Source: Basidiobolus meristosporus CBS 931.73 (lineage: Eukaryota > Basidiobolomycota > Basidiobolomycetes > Basidiobolales > Basidiobolaceae). From it: a stretch of DNA of 64,000 bases. Within the stretch, counting starts at the first letter, position 1. Each line of letters opens with the position of its first letter. The stretch covers positions 62,001 to 126,000 of the forward strand of contig MCFE01000204.1 in the NCBI GenBank assembly GCA_002104905.1, given 5' to 3'. This document shows positions 35,119 through 47,002 of this stretch, one piece after another. The notes below the pieces were generated by a model, which saw nothing but the letters and a program-made list of their open reading frames with translations, made no database searches and was not told where the DNA came from. The position numbers and the translations under genes are program-made.

Positions 35119-36468
35119 AATACTTTCCCATTCATTTCTCCCTAATGCTCTAACCAACAACGAGATGAGTCACCTTCATTCATCGGGTTCAAGTTAGGTG
35201 GTGACTCTTGGAGAATGATTTGAGTCTGTTTTTACAGACGTCAAATCCGTTCACGATTACTTTGATGCAATTCCACCGGACTCGACCATGTAATCCTTTT
35301 GATTGTTTACTCTGTATTTCTCTTTTCAATGCTTTTGTATATAGCGCTCAATAAAAAGATGATCAAAAAGTATGGACCATGAATCATTATGGGTTGTGAG
35401 TGGTGTTTCCGGATAAATGGTAAATGGCCCAGTTACCCCGACAAGCAAAGAAAGTCCGGTTGATAATTGATTGACTCGGTGGTACATTAAGCCGGATTCT
35501 CCTTGAGCGATAAGTGCTTGCATTACGATAAACCAGCTAGATCTAATATGCCAAGACCACCCAAACATCTTGCTGAAGCAATAGACAACTTCGGGAGAAT
35601 TGATAACAATTTTGCACAATACATCGAACCAGAAGTAGAGCTGATATATAGAGCTAACCATCGGATGATTGTTGCATAGCTACTCTACATTACCTGGTTA
35701 GATATTGCAACTGCGCCTGTGGAATGTCGCTTTCGAAAGCGACGGATATCCACAATACCTGGTTTGAAAATAAGAAATTATTGAATGCAATAATCGGATC
35801 CCTGCGGGTTCAACCGATCATCCTGACCATCCAGATACTTCCAAATCTGTTCATATTCAGGCCAAATGAGCTAATGCTTGATTACATGGAGCTAACCTTA
35901 TTCCTCCCTGTCACGGATCAGATCATCCACCGTGTAATCACACTGATTGCTTGAGCCGGCTCTACGAACTGTAAATTCTATCGTGCAATAGGAATAATAT
36001 AGGTGTTAGAATGTGAGTCATCCCGCCGGTTCGAGAATATTTATCCGAGATTACTCGAAACGTGTCACTGAAATGAGACTCAATTTTTCATATTCCTTTA
36101 ACACATCACTATAACCAGAAAACAGGCTTATCTATTGATAAATAGTACCTAACATGCTTATATACATCGACTTCGAAGACCACTTCCTGTCTTGCGGGTG
36201 ATCTTCCCGGTGTAAAACGACCTCAAAAAGCGAATTGTCAAATAGACCACAGCCATTTGACAGCTTTTATCATCATGTTCAATCGGTGTCTGGGGAGGAC
36301 GTCCGATTGTACGTTAAAGTTCTAATCTGTCGTGGTGAAGGATAAAAATGAGGGCTCTACATATCGATTGCTACCTTTTACGTGAGTGGCTGAAAGAATC
36401 GGATGATGGACAGTTCCCTCCCAAAAGAAACAACAAAGATCACGAAGTAAAGATGTAGGATGAAGAGA
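35119..36468. other. intergenic, no supported gene
   Basis: A 1.35-kb spacer between two converging genes. Short frames at 35326-35661 (-) and 35724-35954 (+) lack recognisable domains. Confidence 0.35.
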
Positions 36469-36988
36469 TTAAACCATGAAGCTTTGACCACAGCCACAAG
36501 TTTCTTTGATATTGGGGTTATGAAAAACGAATTGGGAGGATAATTTGTCCTCAATGTAATCCATTTCGAAAGTAAAGCCTTGGAATCTATCAGCACACAC
36601 ACACCTAAATTACTTCATAAATAAATAATTAGTAGGGGACATAGTCGAAATATTAGAAAGTTTCTGTAACCATCTTGCTTGACTTCTTCGTCAAACCTTT
36701 CCTTTTTCCCTGTGTATTCTAAAGAATAGCTTAGGCCAGAGCAACCTTTAGTCTTAACGCCTATTTTTAGCCACTGAGGGTTCAGGCCATCCTGGTTGCT
36801 GCGCTCTGAAAGCTGTTTAATTCTGTTGATTGCAGCAGGCGTCTGGTTGGTGGCAACAAACCGAGCGTCAGAAGGCAATCGAAAGGATCATATCGTGAGT
36901 CATTTACTATAGTGATGACTGGCTTTCGTGAGCGAAGGGTTGGGGCAGTCTGAGCGGCAGCCTTCTTGACCGTAGCAATTATAGACAT
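36469..36988 (-). pseudogene. ISA1: ISCA1/Isa1-type Fe-S assembly gene with frameshift
   Basis: Exons on the minus strand: 36988-36908, 36842-36671 and 36604-36469. Exon 1 gives a basic, Ala-rich mitochondrial presequence (MSIIATVKKAAAQTAPTLRSRK). Exon 2 gives TPAAINRI...IGVKTKGCSGLSYSLEY...EEVKQDG, the A-type carrier domain with its first cluster-binding Cys. Exon 3 opens in frame with [12 protein letters not shown]. The next conserved block, [19 protein letters not shown] with the terminal CGCG, is in another frame. About four residues expected between them (the xIGS segment) are missing, so a net loss of 3n+1 bases best explains it. No alternative GT/AG choice restores the frame. Family role: 4Fe-4S cluster assembly in mitochondria. 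It may be a pseudogene or a sequence error. Confidence 0.75.
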
Positions 36989-37946
36989 CGATGTGATTGT
37001 GAGGTTCAGGAATCTAGTGAAATCTTCAACAACCAGGCATGATGCTTCTTATGATTCAACTGATGAGACAAATGGTGGCTCCTTAATAAGAAGTCACGTT
37101 TCTTGATTATCAGTGTCATCACTTGCGGGAGTTACACATCAACACAATGGCTTAATTTGATCTGCAAAGGTAAAATGTAGCATTGCCATCCTCTGTGGAA
37201 TGGATAGATACGTGTGGACTGCAGTGCTACGCTGCTCAGAGCAAAAACCAAGCTTACGGATACTTGATTCGAGTGTTTGAGTTTGAGGGTCACGCAACAT
37301 TGGTGGATGGCAAATGGTAGGCGTCGTGGCAATTGGTTCTGAATCGTAAACAAATGGTGACATAAATACAGGTGTTTTGGCAGCGCTCAGTGATTATCAG
37401 ATTCAGAATGTCATCGAATTGTTTTTGTGGTGCAAACTACAGCATGGCAGTTGCCAAGATAGTAGCATTCCAATAGGTCGGATGTACGAAATGACTTGTA
37501 TGTGATCGACACATATCGATTGTCTATATATGGACCACATTTGTGGTAATCGTCAGTGTAAATGCTGCGTTTCCATGAAAGCTGATGCACTTGCGTGCAT
37601 ACCAATATGGCTATACTAAAGCTATTGCTAAGCACACCCATTTACTTACAACCTGCTTTTACATTTGGCCACTTCCAAATTTATTCATTTCGTTGGGCTG
37701 TAGTGTTGATACAAGGCTGCTTGATCCTTTAATTAGGCGTAAAGCAACTTGGCATATTTTCGAGGTGGATATCAGTAATATTTGTAGGTGCCAAATGATT
37801 TTATTTATAGCTCCTGTTGCTCTTACTCCTCTTATCGCATACCTAACTTTTTGTTGACAATACACTTTTCTTGTACACTTGTATTTTTCTTTCTATATAT
37901 TTATTTCCCATCCCCACTCTTATTCAAAACGCTCAAACATCGTTCG
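36989..37946. other. divergent promoter region, ISA1-type gene and USP gene
   Basis: About 1 kb between divergently transcribed genes. The last 100 bp before the USP start are strongly pyrimidine-rich (for example tatttttctttctatatatt), typical of fungal promoters. No gene seen. Confidence 0.4.
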
Positions 37947-40900
37947 ATGCCACTGGTTACCAATCCTTCAAGTCCAGCGATTCACAGAAGAGGCTCCAGT
38001 GTTGATATCGAGGAGCTGGAAAGAAAAGCAGAGATCGTTGAAGACCAGGATCTGTCTATAGAAAGCTGGATAACTCAGGCAAAGCGGCTGTATGATCAGG
38101 TACTTACTTTCAGCAATTTATTCTGAAAACAGCGTTGTTTTCGAGCCTGTTTGCCTTCTTGACAGTATCCATTTGCCTAATGTCTTGTTGCCTTTGGTTT
38201 GTTAGGCTAAATTGTCGAACGACAAAGATGATTGGGAAAATGCTTACATACAGTACCTCAAATTCAACAAGTTCGTAGACGTCACTTATTATTACTATAC
38301 TTAATGTTTAAACTCAACCTCACGTGCAGCATCGTCACTACTATTCTACCTCAGCATAATGTGGAATTGAGAAAGGTAAACTGGCAGTTATAGGTATTCA
38401 TAGCAGCAGCTAATATGTCAATTTACAGAGGGCGTTTGAAGTAGCCTCAATTCTCAAGGAGCTAAAAAATAAGCTAATACGGAAGTCCGATGATACTGTA
38501 TCCCAAGGTGGTGCGGAGCATCATTCTTCAAAGACTGGTGTTGTCTCCCCCAAGAGAAACGTTATTTCTAACCATGCTCAGGATCTTATTCGTAAGTTTT
38601 CTGCAATGGCTGAGACATCACAAGTTTTACCAGTATCAGCATCACATCGCAGTCTGCCCCTCACTACAAATTCAAGAAACCCTATTCATACCAAGACTCA
38701 GGAAAAGTTAGCACCACCAAGTCACACTCAAGAGGAAACAAAGAAATTCGAGCCACAATTGGGAAAAGTTACTGGCCCAAGTAATATCTCAAATGAGGGG
38801 CCAACTCTTCGTGCTCCTCCAAGACCGAGCGGCAGCGACGCAAGGTATCGGCTAGTACAAGAGAAATCGTTCATTAAAGATGCTTACAGCAGCACTCAAA
38901 CCGGATCAGAATCTTCTTCAAACGTTGATTTAAATAAGCCGAATATTCGTCCCCATACATCCCTTGTGAACTCTTCAAAAGTACCACTCGAAGACATAGA
39001 GAAGCCAAGCGCGGCAAACGAAATTACAACTCAACCATTTGCATCCCCGAAATCCAAGAAATACATTCCTACTTCTGTATTTGCTTCCTACCGAGTTGAG
39101 AAACGTAAATCCTTAGCTGAACGACCTGCAACCAAAGCCACTGTGCTGGAACCATCCGCAGCTCCTCATAGCTCTGAAGAGCCGTCAGTAAAATTGACTC
39201 AACCAGAAGCCAATTCCACGGTGGAGCCTAACTCACCAAGTGAACCTCAACATGCTTATGACGACTGTACTGCTAAAAAGTTGGACCTGGCATCTACTGA
39301 TGTCCGTGCGGCGAGCGGCCACAACGCTGACGGAATCTACAGCACCTTCGATCCGGAACTCTATGAAGCTTCACTTAGATTTCCTCATATAGAGACTGCC
39401 CAAGATTCTTTACCGGATACTCCATCAGAGTCCGATGTGGATTTTGATGAGGTATCTCAAAGATTTCCCAGCTTGGAGCATGGCGGCTCAATACGGACTG
39501 CTCTTTTGAATACTTCCCAAGCCAAAGTACGGCCATATAGGGCTTACAGCCAACCCAATGACGACGAGACCACTCACATGACAGATGAAGACGCGGTCGC
39601 ATCTAAATTCCCTGCTCTCTCTGGCTTGAATCAAATCGAGAAGATAGACACTGAACCGATTCCTAGCGTTGATTCCGAGAAGGATGACATCAAAGAGGAC
39701 CATGAGCGAGAGAGCAGCTCAGCACTCAAGCCGATACGAAGACAGAAATCTCAATTCTCATTTAAATCACGAGCCCCATCAAGGCGTTGGTCCAGCTCAG
39801 TGTCAATTTCTCAAACCAACTTTGCTTTTCCTCACGCGACTGTCATATCCACCAATATATTACATAGGTACCTCACCCAGTTGAGTAATCCTCCGTCAAT
39901 ACTATTGATGGATATCAGGCCAAGGGAAGATTTTCAGGCGGGCCATATTGAAGCTAGATACATTATCAATATAGATCCCGTGATTCTTAAGAACGAGTAA
40001 GTTGAAGAATTACTATTCCCTTTTGACATCTACTTGCTAACTCATTTACCAACCTGAAATTCAGGACTACCTCTTCAAAAATCGAGGCTGCATTGTTAGT
40101 ATGCTCGAAAAAAGAACAAGCCCTATTCAACGAGAGACACAAATTTGATCTCATAGTCTTTTACGATCAAAACTCGGCCTCACTTACACAGCGTCCTATC
40201 GAGCTTGGGGGAAGTGTCGTAGCCAATCCGTTGCAACATTTGGTTTCAGCAATTTATGAGCGAGAATTCGAGAAAGTGTTGATTCGTATGCCAGTGTTAC
40301 TCAACGGAGGCTATGAGGCATGGAGAAAAGAGCACGGTAAAACGTTGGTTTCCCTTGATGAAGCACCAGAGGATGTGCCAACTAGGGTTTGCAGTGCGGA
40401 GAATGTTGCAGTTCGCCGACTCGACCCAAGTAGTGCTGAAGCGGATGTTCCTGAAACTGAGCACAAACGAAATGTCTCTGGTGACTGGTTTGACAAACTG
40501 CAAGATACAAGAAGGTAAGGTGGCATCTATGTACATTTTATCAAGTAGTTCTTGGCATAACATGTTGTTATAGTAAAAATCACAAGTTGAAACGCAATCC
40601 CGCCAACTCCAGTCAAATTGAGCTAATGGCCGAGAGACTCGATAGATCGGCTGTAATAACACCAGCTATCGGACGACCGATTGCCCTCGAAATATATGAT
40701 TATTTCCAGCAAAACCCTATTCCATCGAGACAAAATACTTACCAGTCTAACTCTGGGAGTTATGGAGGAAGTCCAAGTATCGGGAGTCAGCAGAGCCTTT
40801 ATTCTTTACGACCTGTCCCACCTGGACAGCCTCTTATGAGTCAGCAGTCTTACGCATCTTCAAATGGATATCCATCACGGCCGCACCAATCTCAACAGCT

Positions 40901-43043
40901 TTATGGTGCAGTGGACTCTTCCCGATACTTACAACCGCAGGCCGCCATCTCTCAACAAGTCTACACTAGTAATCCACCTCGTCCACTGCATCCAACGACG
41001 ACTCAGCCGGCCATTCATTCAGCTTTTCGTCCACAACAGCAATTCCCCGCCTACCCACCTCGTTCAAACCAACCTTTGCAGCAACAACAGATGTACCAGG
41101 CGCAGCAACAGCGGGCTCCAGTATTTACCCAACCACCAAGGAGCTTGCAGCCAGGATTTCCATACCCTGCAAGACCTGGAGCCAACCAAAATTCACCCCC
41201 AGAGCTTTCAGGGCTACAAAACCAGCCAGCCTCACCTCAAGACAGTGAGTCAAATCTGCGTCGACGAAAGACTTTCCTTGATAATCCTTATTATGGATTC
41301 ACCACCACTAATAGTGTTCGTTACGATCCACCACCACCAGTACCCAAGCGCCCTTTGCCTCTTCCGCCTAGTGTACCCATAGCAATCGCACAAGTATCCA
41401 ATCAGCGTATACCACCCATAATGCTACCTCACAATAATCAACGACAGCATCAGCCTACTATGCTTCATGTGGCATCCCCCCAGCAATATCCCCGCGGACA
41501 ACAACGTATGCACCATACTCATGCCACTTCACCGACATTTGAGTCATCTGTATCCCAACTTGGATCCGTGCGTATTGGCATCACTGGTCTCAAGAATCTA
41601 GGAAACACTTGTTTCATGAATTCAGTGCTACAATGCTTAAGTGCTACAGTTCCTCTGGCAAGATACTTTCTAGGCAAGCCGAAGCATTTCGTTCTTGTAC
41701 AATGCAGAAATACTAACCATACTTCACGATTTCACAGATGGCAGTTACAAACGTCATATTAATGCTACTAATTTCCTGGGAACCGGTGGCATTCTCGCCC
41801 AAGCATTTGGTGATCTTATTCGCGTGATGTGGAGCGAACAGTATACTTTCGTTTCACCTATCACCTTTAGAGTAAGTGAATGATGGTCAAATGGAATACC
41901 AACCTATCTAACGGTGAATTTCTTCAAGGATGCTATTGCAAAATTCGCGCCTCAATTCAAGGGCTCAGATCAGCAAGATTCTCAGGAGCTGCTGGGCTTT
42001 CTGTTAGATGGTCTACACGAAGACTTGAATCTAGTAGTTACCAAACCACCACCTGACAACAATGAAGATGATGACATGATGGAAAAAATGCCTGAACACA
42101 TGGCTTCCAATCTAGCCTGGGAAAAGTATTTACTGCGAAATTCGTCCATTATTGTGAGCCTGTTTCAAGGGCAATTCAGGTCTAGACTACAATGCACCAG
42201 CTGTAAACTAGTAAGAGATCCACTTACACTATGTCCTTGCTTTATCAATGATGTAACATTGCTCTATCAGACTTCCACAACGTATAATCCTTTCATGTAC
42301 CTCTCATTGCCCATCCCTTCACACAATCAGGGGATATCACTATCCGCTTGTTTGGACGAATTTGTTAGGGAGGAGGTTTTAGATGGTGACGATGCTTGGT
42401 ATGTGTATCTCGTACTGGGAATCAATACTCAGTATATAAGCTAATCATGCATTGATATTGGGTATATCAGGTTCTGCTCTCGATGCAAAACTCGTCGTCG
42501 TGCCATTAAGCGATTGACATTATCCAGACTCCCGGATATTCTCTTGATTCATCTTAAGAGATTCTCGTTTTCCGGACCCTTTCGAGACAAACTCGAAACT
42601 CTTGTGTCTTATCCTTTAAGGTATATATTGTCGTTGCTAAAGATTTTCCTGGCGTTTTCTCAACCCTTCTGTCATAGAAAACTGGATATGAGGCGCTACC
42701 TTCCCTCAAATGAAAACAAAGCCCCAGCAATATACGATCTCTACGCTGTTTCGAATCACTTTGGCGGATTGAACGGAGGCCATTGTAGGATTTTCCATTT
42801 GTATGTTTACTGCGATGTTTACTGATGCCATCATGGTTTAGATACTGCCCAAGTTAGAAATGGTTATCGTAACCAGTGGCATAATTTTGATGATTCCCGG
42901 GTATCTGTTTGTGATGAACGGGCAGTTGTGGTAAGCTAATATATATCGATGTCCTGAGTCAACGGGGTCTGTACTCATCCTTGACTTCCTTGTAGTCCAA
43001 ATCAGCATATATCCTCTTTTACGTTAGAACCACCGTTAGTTAA
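37947..43043 (+). CDS. Ubiquitin-specific protease, USP8/Doa4-like (MIT-like + rhodanese + USP)
   Basis: Twelve exons: 37947-38099, 38206-38270, 38330-38375, 38429-39996, 40065-40514, 40574-41673, 41738-41871, 41929-42398, 42471-42620, 42678-42784, 42842-42930 and 42996-43043; 1459 aa. The N-terminus is a USP8-type helical domain ([15 protein letters not shown]...[13 protein letters not shown]). A rhodanese domain lies at ~575-715, with VFYDQNS where active rhodaneses have Cys, so it is probably a binding module. A Pro/Gln-rich linker with [14 protein letters not shown] precedes the USP domain: Cys1107 in [10 protein letters not shown], a zinc ribbon (CTSC...CSRC), His1414 in GGHYTA, and Asp1431/1432. 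It removes ubiquitin, in relatives at endosomes. The intron at 41674-41737 begins with GC. Confidence 0.93.
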
Positions 43044-43605
43044 CGATGTCACGTTTTATTTCAATAAGCTATGTTTTCCTCTCAGTTGCATTCTTCTCTT
43101 GATTGTATCATATACTCCCGGATATGAAGTGAACAACGCTCTATAAATTGCCTGAAGCTTCATCCATTGGCATGTTTCAAGCCATATACTACTATTGCCA
43201 TAAATGGCGAACTCCTTGCGGACAATCGAATGTTTGGTGTCAATGCAAGAAAAAAATATACAGTATGGATAAAATGCATAGCACCAATATTGTTTACCGG
43301 GGTTCCAGATGAAACCTTCGGGACGGCATCAGTATTTTCACAGGTACCAAACTGACAGTCTTCTTGAGATACAGAGAAGCTTCGAGAAATTTTCCTTGTT
43401 TTATACTTTTACATGCTCAGCATGAAAATCTGAAAGGAACCAAACAAGAACACCTTGAAAATCAGGGCTGAAATCGTATTGAAGGGGCAACACTCTGCCA
43501 TCAGAAGAATCAATTATCATTTAACAAAAAAGAAGCGTTGTTATAATAGCTAAGCTATAGTCTCAAAAATATGCGAGTTACCCCAATGCGAACAGTGGAA
43601 ATCCA
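43044..43605. other. intergenic between convergent genes
   Basis: AT-rich 0.56-kb spacer holding the 3' ends of the USP gene and the minus-strand unknown gene. No other feature seen. Confidence 0.45.
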
Positions 43606-45236
43606 TTAAATACCCAAACAGTCAGCACACATGCACGGAACATCAAATATATCATCTGATGCGATATCGGAAGTTGGCCAGCTAATAACGATCTGAGGGC
43701 TTGTATCAGACTCAACATCCTCCTTGGACGATAGCATTGGAGTCAAGGGAGGTGTTGGGAGTGTCTGTATCAGTGTTGGTACGTCTAGGTTCGCTGATGC
43801 GGTGTACATGATTTTGGGTGCCTCTGTGACATATTTAGCTAGTTCAGAGAAATCAGTGGAATGTCTACGACGTCCTGAGGGGAGCGGGCTAGCTTGAGAC
43901 TCTTTTGGTCTGGAAGTCAGGATTATCGGATGAGTCTTCCCAGGCTCGGAAATGCTACGACGACACCTAGTTATTGTTGCTTGAGTTTGGGATTGCGCAC
44001 CAGAGTTACTTGAGATGGCGCTTGAGCAAGGTATTAAGGCAGGGGAGAATATTTTGCCTATTTTCTTCAGGGTTTTACTGGCACCCTCAACATTAAAGCT
44101 CTTCGTGTGACGAAGCTTCTTGGAGTCGGAGCCTTCACACTTAAGGAACTCGTACACGTCGAAGTCTTGTGAATCCCCTTCCACCCCATGTAATGATTGG
44201 TCGTCTGTAATCTCAGCAATTACCTTTAGAGTAGATACTGAGGGTTTAGAGGCAACGGGTGTAACTACACGTTTTTCGGATAGGATCTCTTGATGCTAAT
44301 GTATCCGTTATGTTGGGCATTTGATGCGATAGATCTATAAGTTCACACAAACCTTCTTTACAGCTTTTGGGTGGGAGAAGTCCTCTGGCCCTGAGTTCTT
44401 TAAAAACTCGTAAAGAGTCTCGGATTTCTTGACTTTACTTGGCATGAAATCGTCAAAATCGTTCGCGCATATATCTATCTCGGGGGACGCTAGTGGACTT
44501 GCAGTAGTTGGCTCACGAGACTGTAGTTTCTTCATTTTTTTCAGCACCTAGAGTAGTAACGGGTGAGGGTCATTCTTGGGGAAGCTGGGAGGCTGGTGTA
44601 GTAGTACCTCGATGCTCCGTAGCCGATTGGGAGTCAAGGTGACCTTCTTGGTGTCATCTGCTTTTAGTACTTCATCAAAATTCAAGCCCTAGAAACATTG
44701 GATGAGTTAACCAGGCACAACGATGCTGGAACATATCCAAGTACCCCTGTAACCTCCATGTTCGAAGCCATTGTTCGATGGGACTGGATACTCTCCTGGC
44801 TTCGGAAAGTTTCCATGGACTTGCTTCTTTGGATGGTTTGATTGTTGATCCCGGGCAAATACTTCAGAAGATGCTTGGATGATGATCGGGGATTCTTCTC
44901 GGTGCTGGAGTGTTTCATCCAGGACTTTCCTTTGCTGAAGAATCCTGAAAACGAGGACTTTTTGGGCACACCTGTTAGCATGGACAGTACGTCTTCATCG
45001 GTGCTAAGGGATGTCGAGGTTCTCTCAGTGGACGTCTCTGGATCAAGGAGCTACCGGATTAGCATAGGAGCAATGATCAGATACTTGATGAATTACATAC
45101 CAAGCGGTGGGCACTCATCTTCGCTGGATGAGCTCCTATGATGTAAGATGTCCTTTTTCTAGAACAACGAGTGAGTAACTAGACCCAGTGGTGCGCAGCT
45201 TTTATCAAGTACCTCCAAGAGTTTACGTAGAGCCAT
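43606..45236 (-). CDS. unknown Ser/Lys-rich protein with repeated YEFLK motif
   Basis: Six exons on the minus strand: 45236-45213, 45158-45101, 45037-44745, 44688-44608, 44547-44353 and 44295-43606; 1341 nt, 446 aa, all phases consistent. I recognise no catalytic domain. The chain is hydrophilic, rich in Ser, Lys and Pro, and probably largely disordered. A short motif occurs twice in similar acidic and basic surroundings: ETLYEFLKNSGPEDF and FDVYEFLKCEGSD. Basic-Ser segments such as RRHSTDF and RRSISEP look like kinase sites. The C-terminus ends CMCADCLGI, a Cys-rich tip. It is probably a regulatory or scaffold protein. The acceptor at 45038 was chosen because the nearer AG gives a stop codon. 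Confidence 0.65.
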
Positions 45237-47002
45237 GTGGAAATGCGCTAAGCCTAGGCTGACTCAGATACAGAAAAAATAATCAAGATGTAAGATCAAC
45301 AACACCGCGCAATCTGTGTTAAAGAGCTATTGCCACTACTAAAACAGCAGTTATCTTAAAATTAAGAACCCATTCATCCAGGGTATTTATATATGCGTCT
45401 GGGTTTGATTGGCAGGCCAGAAGGAACACCTAAGAGGAGATGGATTCGACGAGGATGCAGGCAATGGGCAACCAGCCCACTGCCGAATGCAGTGAGAAAC
45501 TGTAATATAAACCCGTTTTGTATATGAAATTGTGAAGCTCACAATGGAACAAATTTAGAACAACACAACTCCTGCTTTTTGTTTGTAGCTTATGATTCCT
45601 GAATATGAATACCACTACTCCTAATACCTCTGGATCATCTAAAACGCCTTGATTTCGATTCAAGGGTCTCTGCAAAGAAAATGATTTGGTGCTTATCAGA
45701 GACACCAGTAGACTACATATGCCCATATCCTCAAGAATTGAAGTCGTTTAAGGGGCAGCGCAACGGAGCAGCATTCATTGGGCTAAATCAACTCCATTTT
45801 ATGACGCGCATCTTGCCCTTTCTGTCTGAAACCACCATCCTGGCCTCCATCTCGCCTTCATGCCCTGATTGATGGCCACACGACAATCGAGTGCGGATCT
45901 TGTTACGAGCAAAACAGACCATTCACATCGCATCTGTGATTCTACCTGGCACATGCACCCTAGTGAGGATTGGGAATGACAAGCCAGCAGTCCTAACTCA
46001 GGCACAAATCACCATGCGCGCTAGTCTTACTGGCAGACCGCTGCAGTTTCGGATTCCCCGAAAGCTTCCTGCAACCACGCTAACAGACCAGTAGACAGCT
46101 ACCTCACCTTGGTAGGCAGATCGATCGTCCAGAGGGGGAGGGAAACCCTCTACTGGGGCACGCCACCGGTGTCCTGAAGCTCCGCTACACTCGACCACTG
46201 GGTGGCACAGTATAGAGCCCAAAGCTTACTCAGGATCTACATCTATCCCAATGGCCTCCTTGTGTCGGCAGCACCCGACCAAGAATAAGGTCCGGAAATA
46301 CGTCTCCATATACGGCTCCTATTCAGTGGAATCTAATGCAAGTAACAGTGCTCAGCATTCAGCAGCGGGCGTCTTCAGTTAATTGCGAATTAACGGAAAT
46401 CGCTCAGAAGCCGAAACAAATACACAAATAATACCGCACTTGGCAGAATCTTAGTATAAGTCAGCTAGTGTATCTTGAAACCGCCGATAATGTGGGTGAC
46501 TTAGTCCCATCCTCGAATGGCTAAAATGCTCAACCGAATGATCACGCATCAATGGTGCAAAATCCGGTGAATGTTGGGGCGTCCATCAAGTTCACAACAG
46601 GTGCGATTCGGCTGGAAAATCGAACGTCTATACAACGGTCATGCAGCAGCCATTGCACTCGAAATACCGGAAAATATTTGCTGGCATCTTGGTTAAATGA
46701 CATCAAATGAGGTAAATGATGCCTGGGGTGCCTAACGTTGGCTACGAATGTTACTGGACCTGGGTTTAATTGGCGCATCTAGCAATTCCGTTTGTCATGA
46801 AATGAATTTGTGCCCCATTGGATGATACATTTGAGGTATTCATGCTCCCTACATCCCTTACTCAAGATAAGACTCCAAATGTAACTATGACTGTTTCTGA
46901 TTTTTGGCTTGGCCAATACACTTACAACTGGACATATCCTTAACTCTACCAGACTACACGCTTTTTAAAGCCTAGAGACTACATCAACCAACAAATCTCC
47001 TC
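45237..47002. other. intergenic, 1.8 kb, no gene seen
   Basis: Separates the divergently transcribed unknown gene and KEX1. TTTTTAAAG about 35 bp before the KEX1 start may be its TATA-like element. No repeat or exon chain recognised. Confidence 0.4.

Noticed and set aside
43167-43355. 62-codon frame between the USP gene and the unknown minus-strand gene
   Set aside because: Sits in the 3' flank of two convergent genes with no domain or splice partner.
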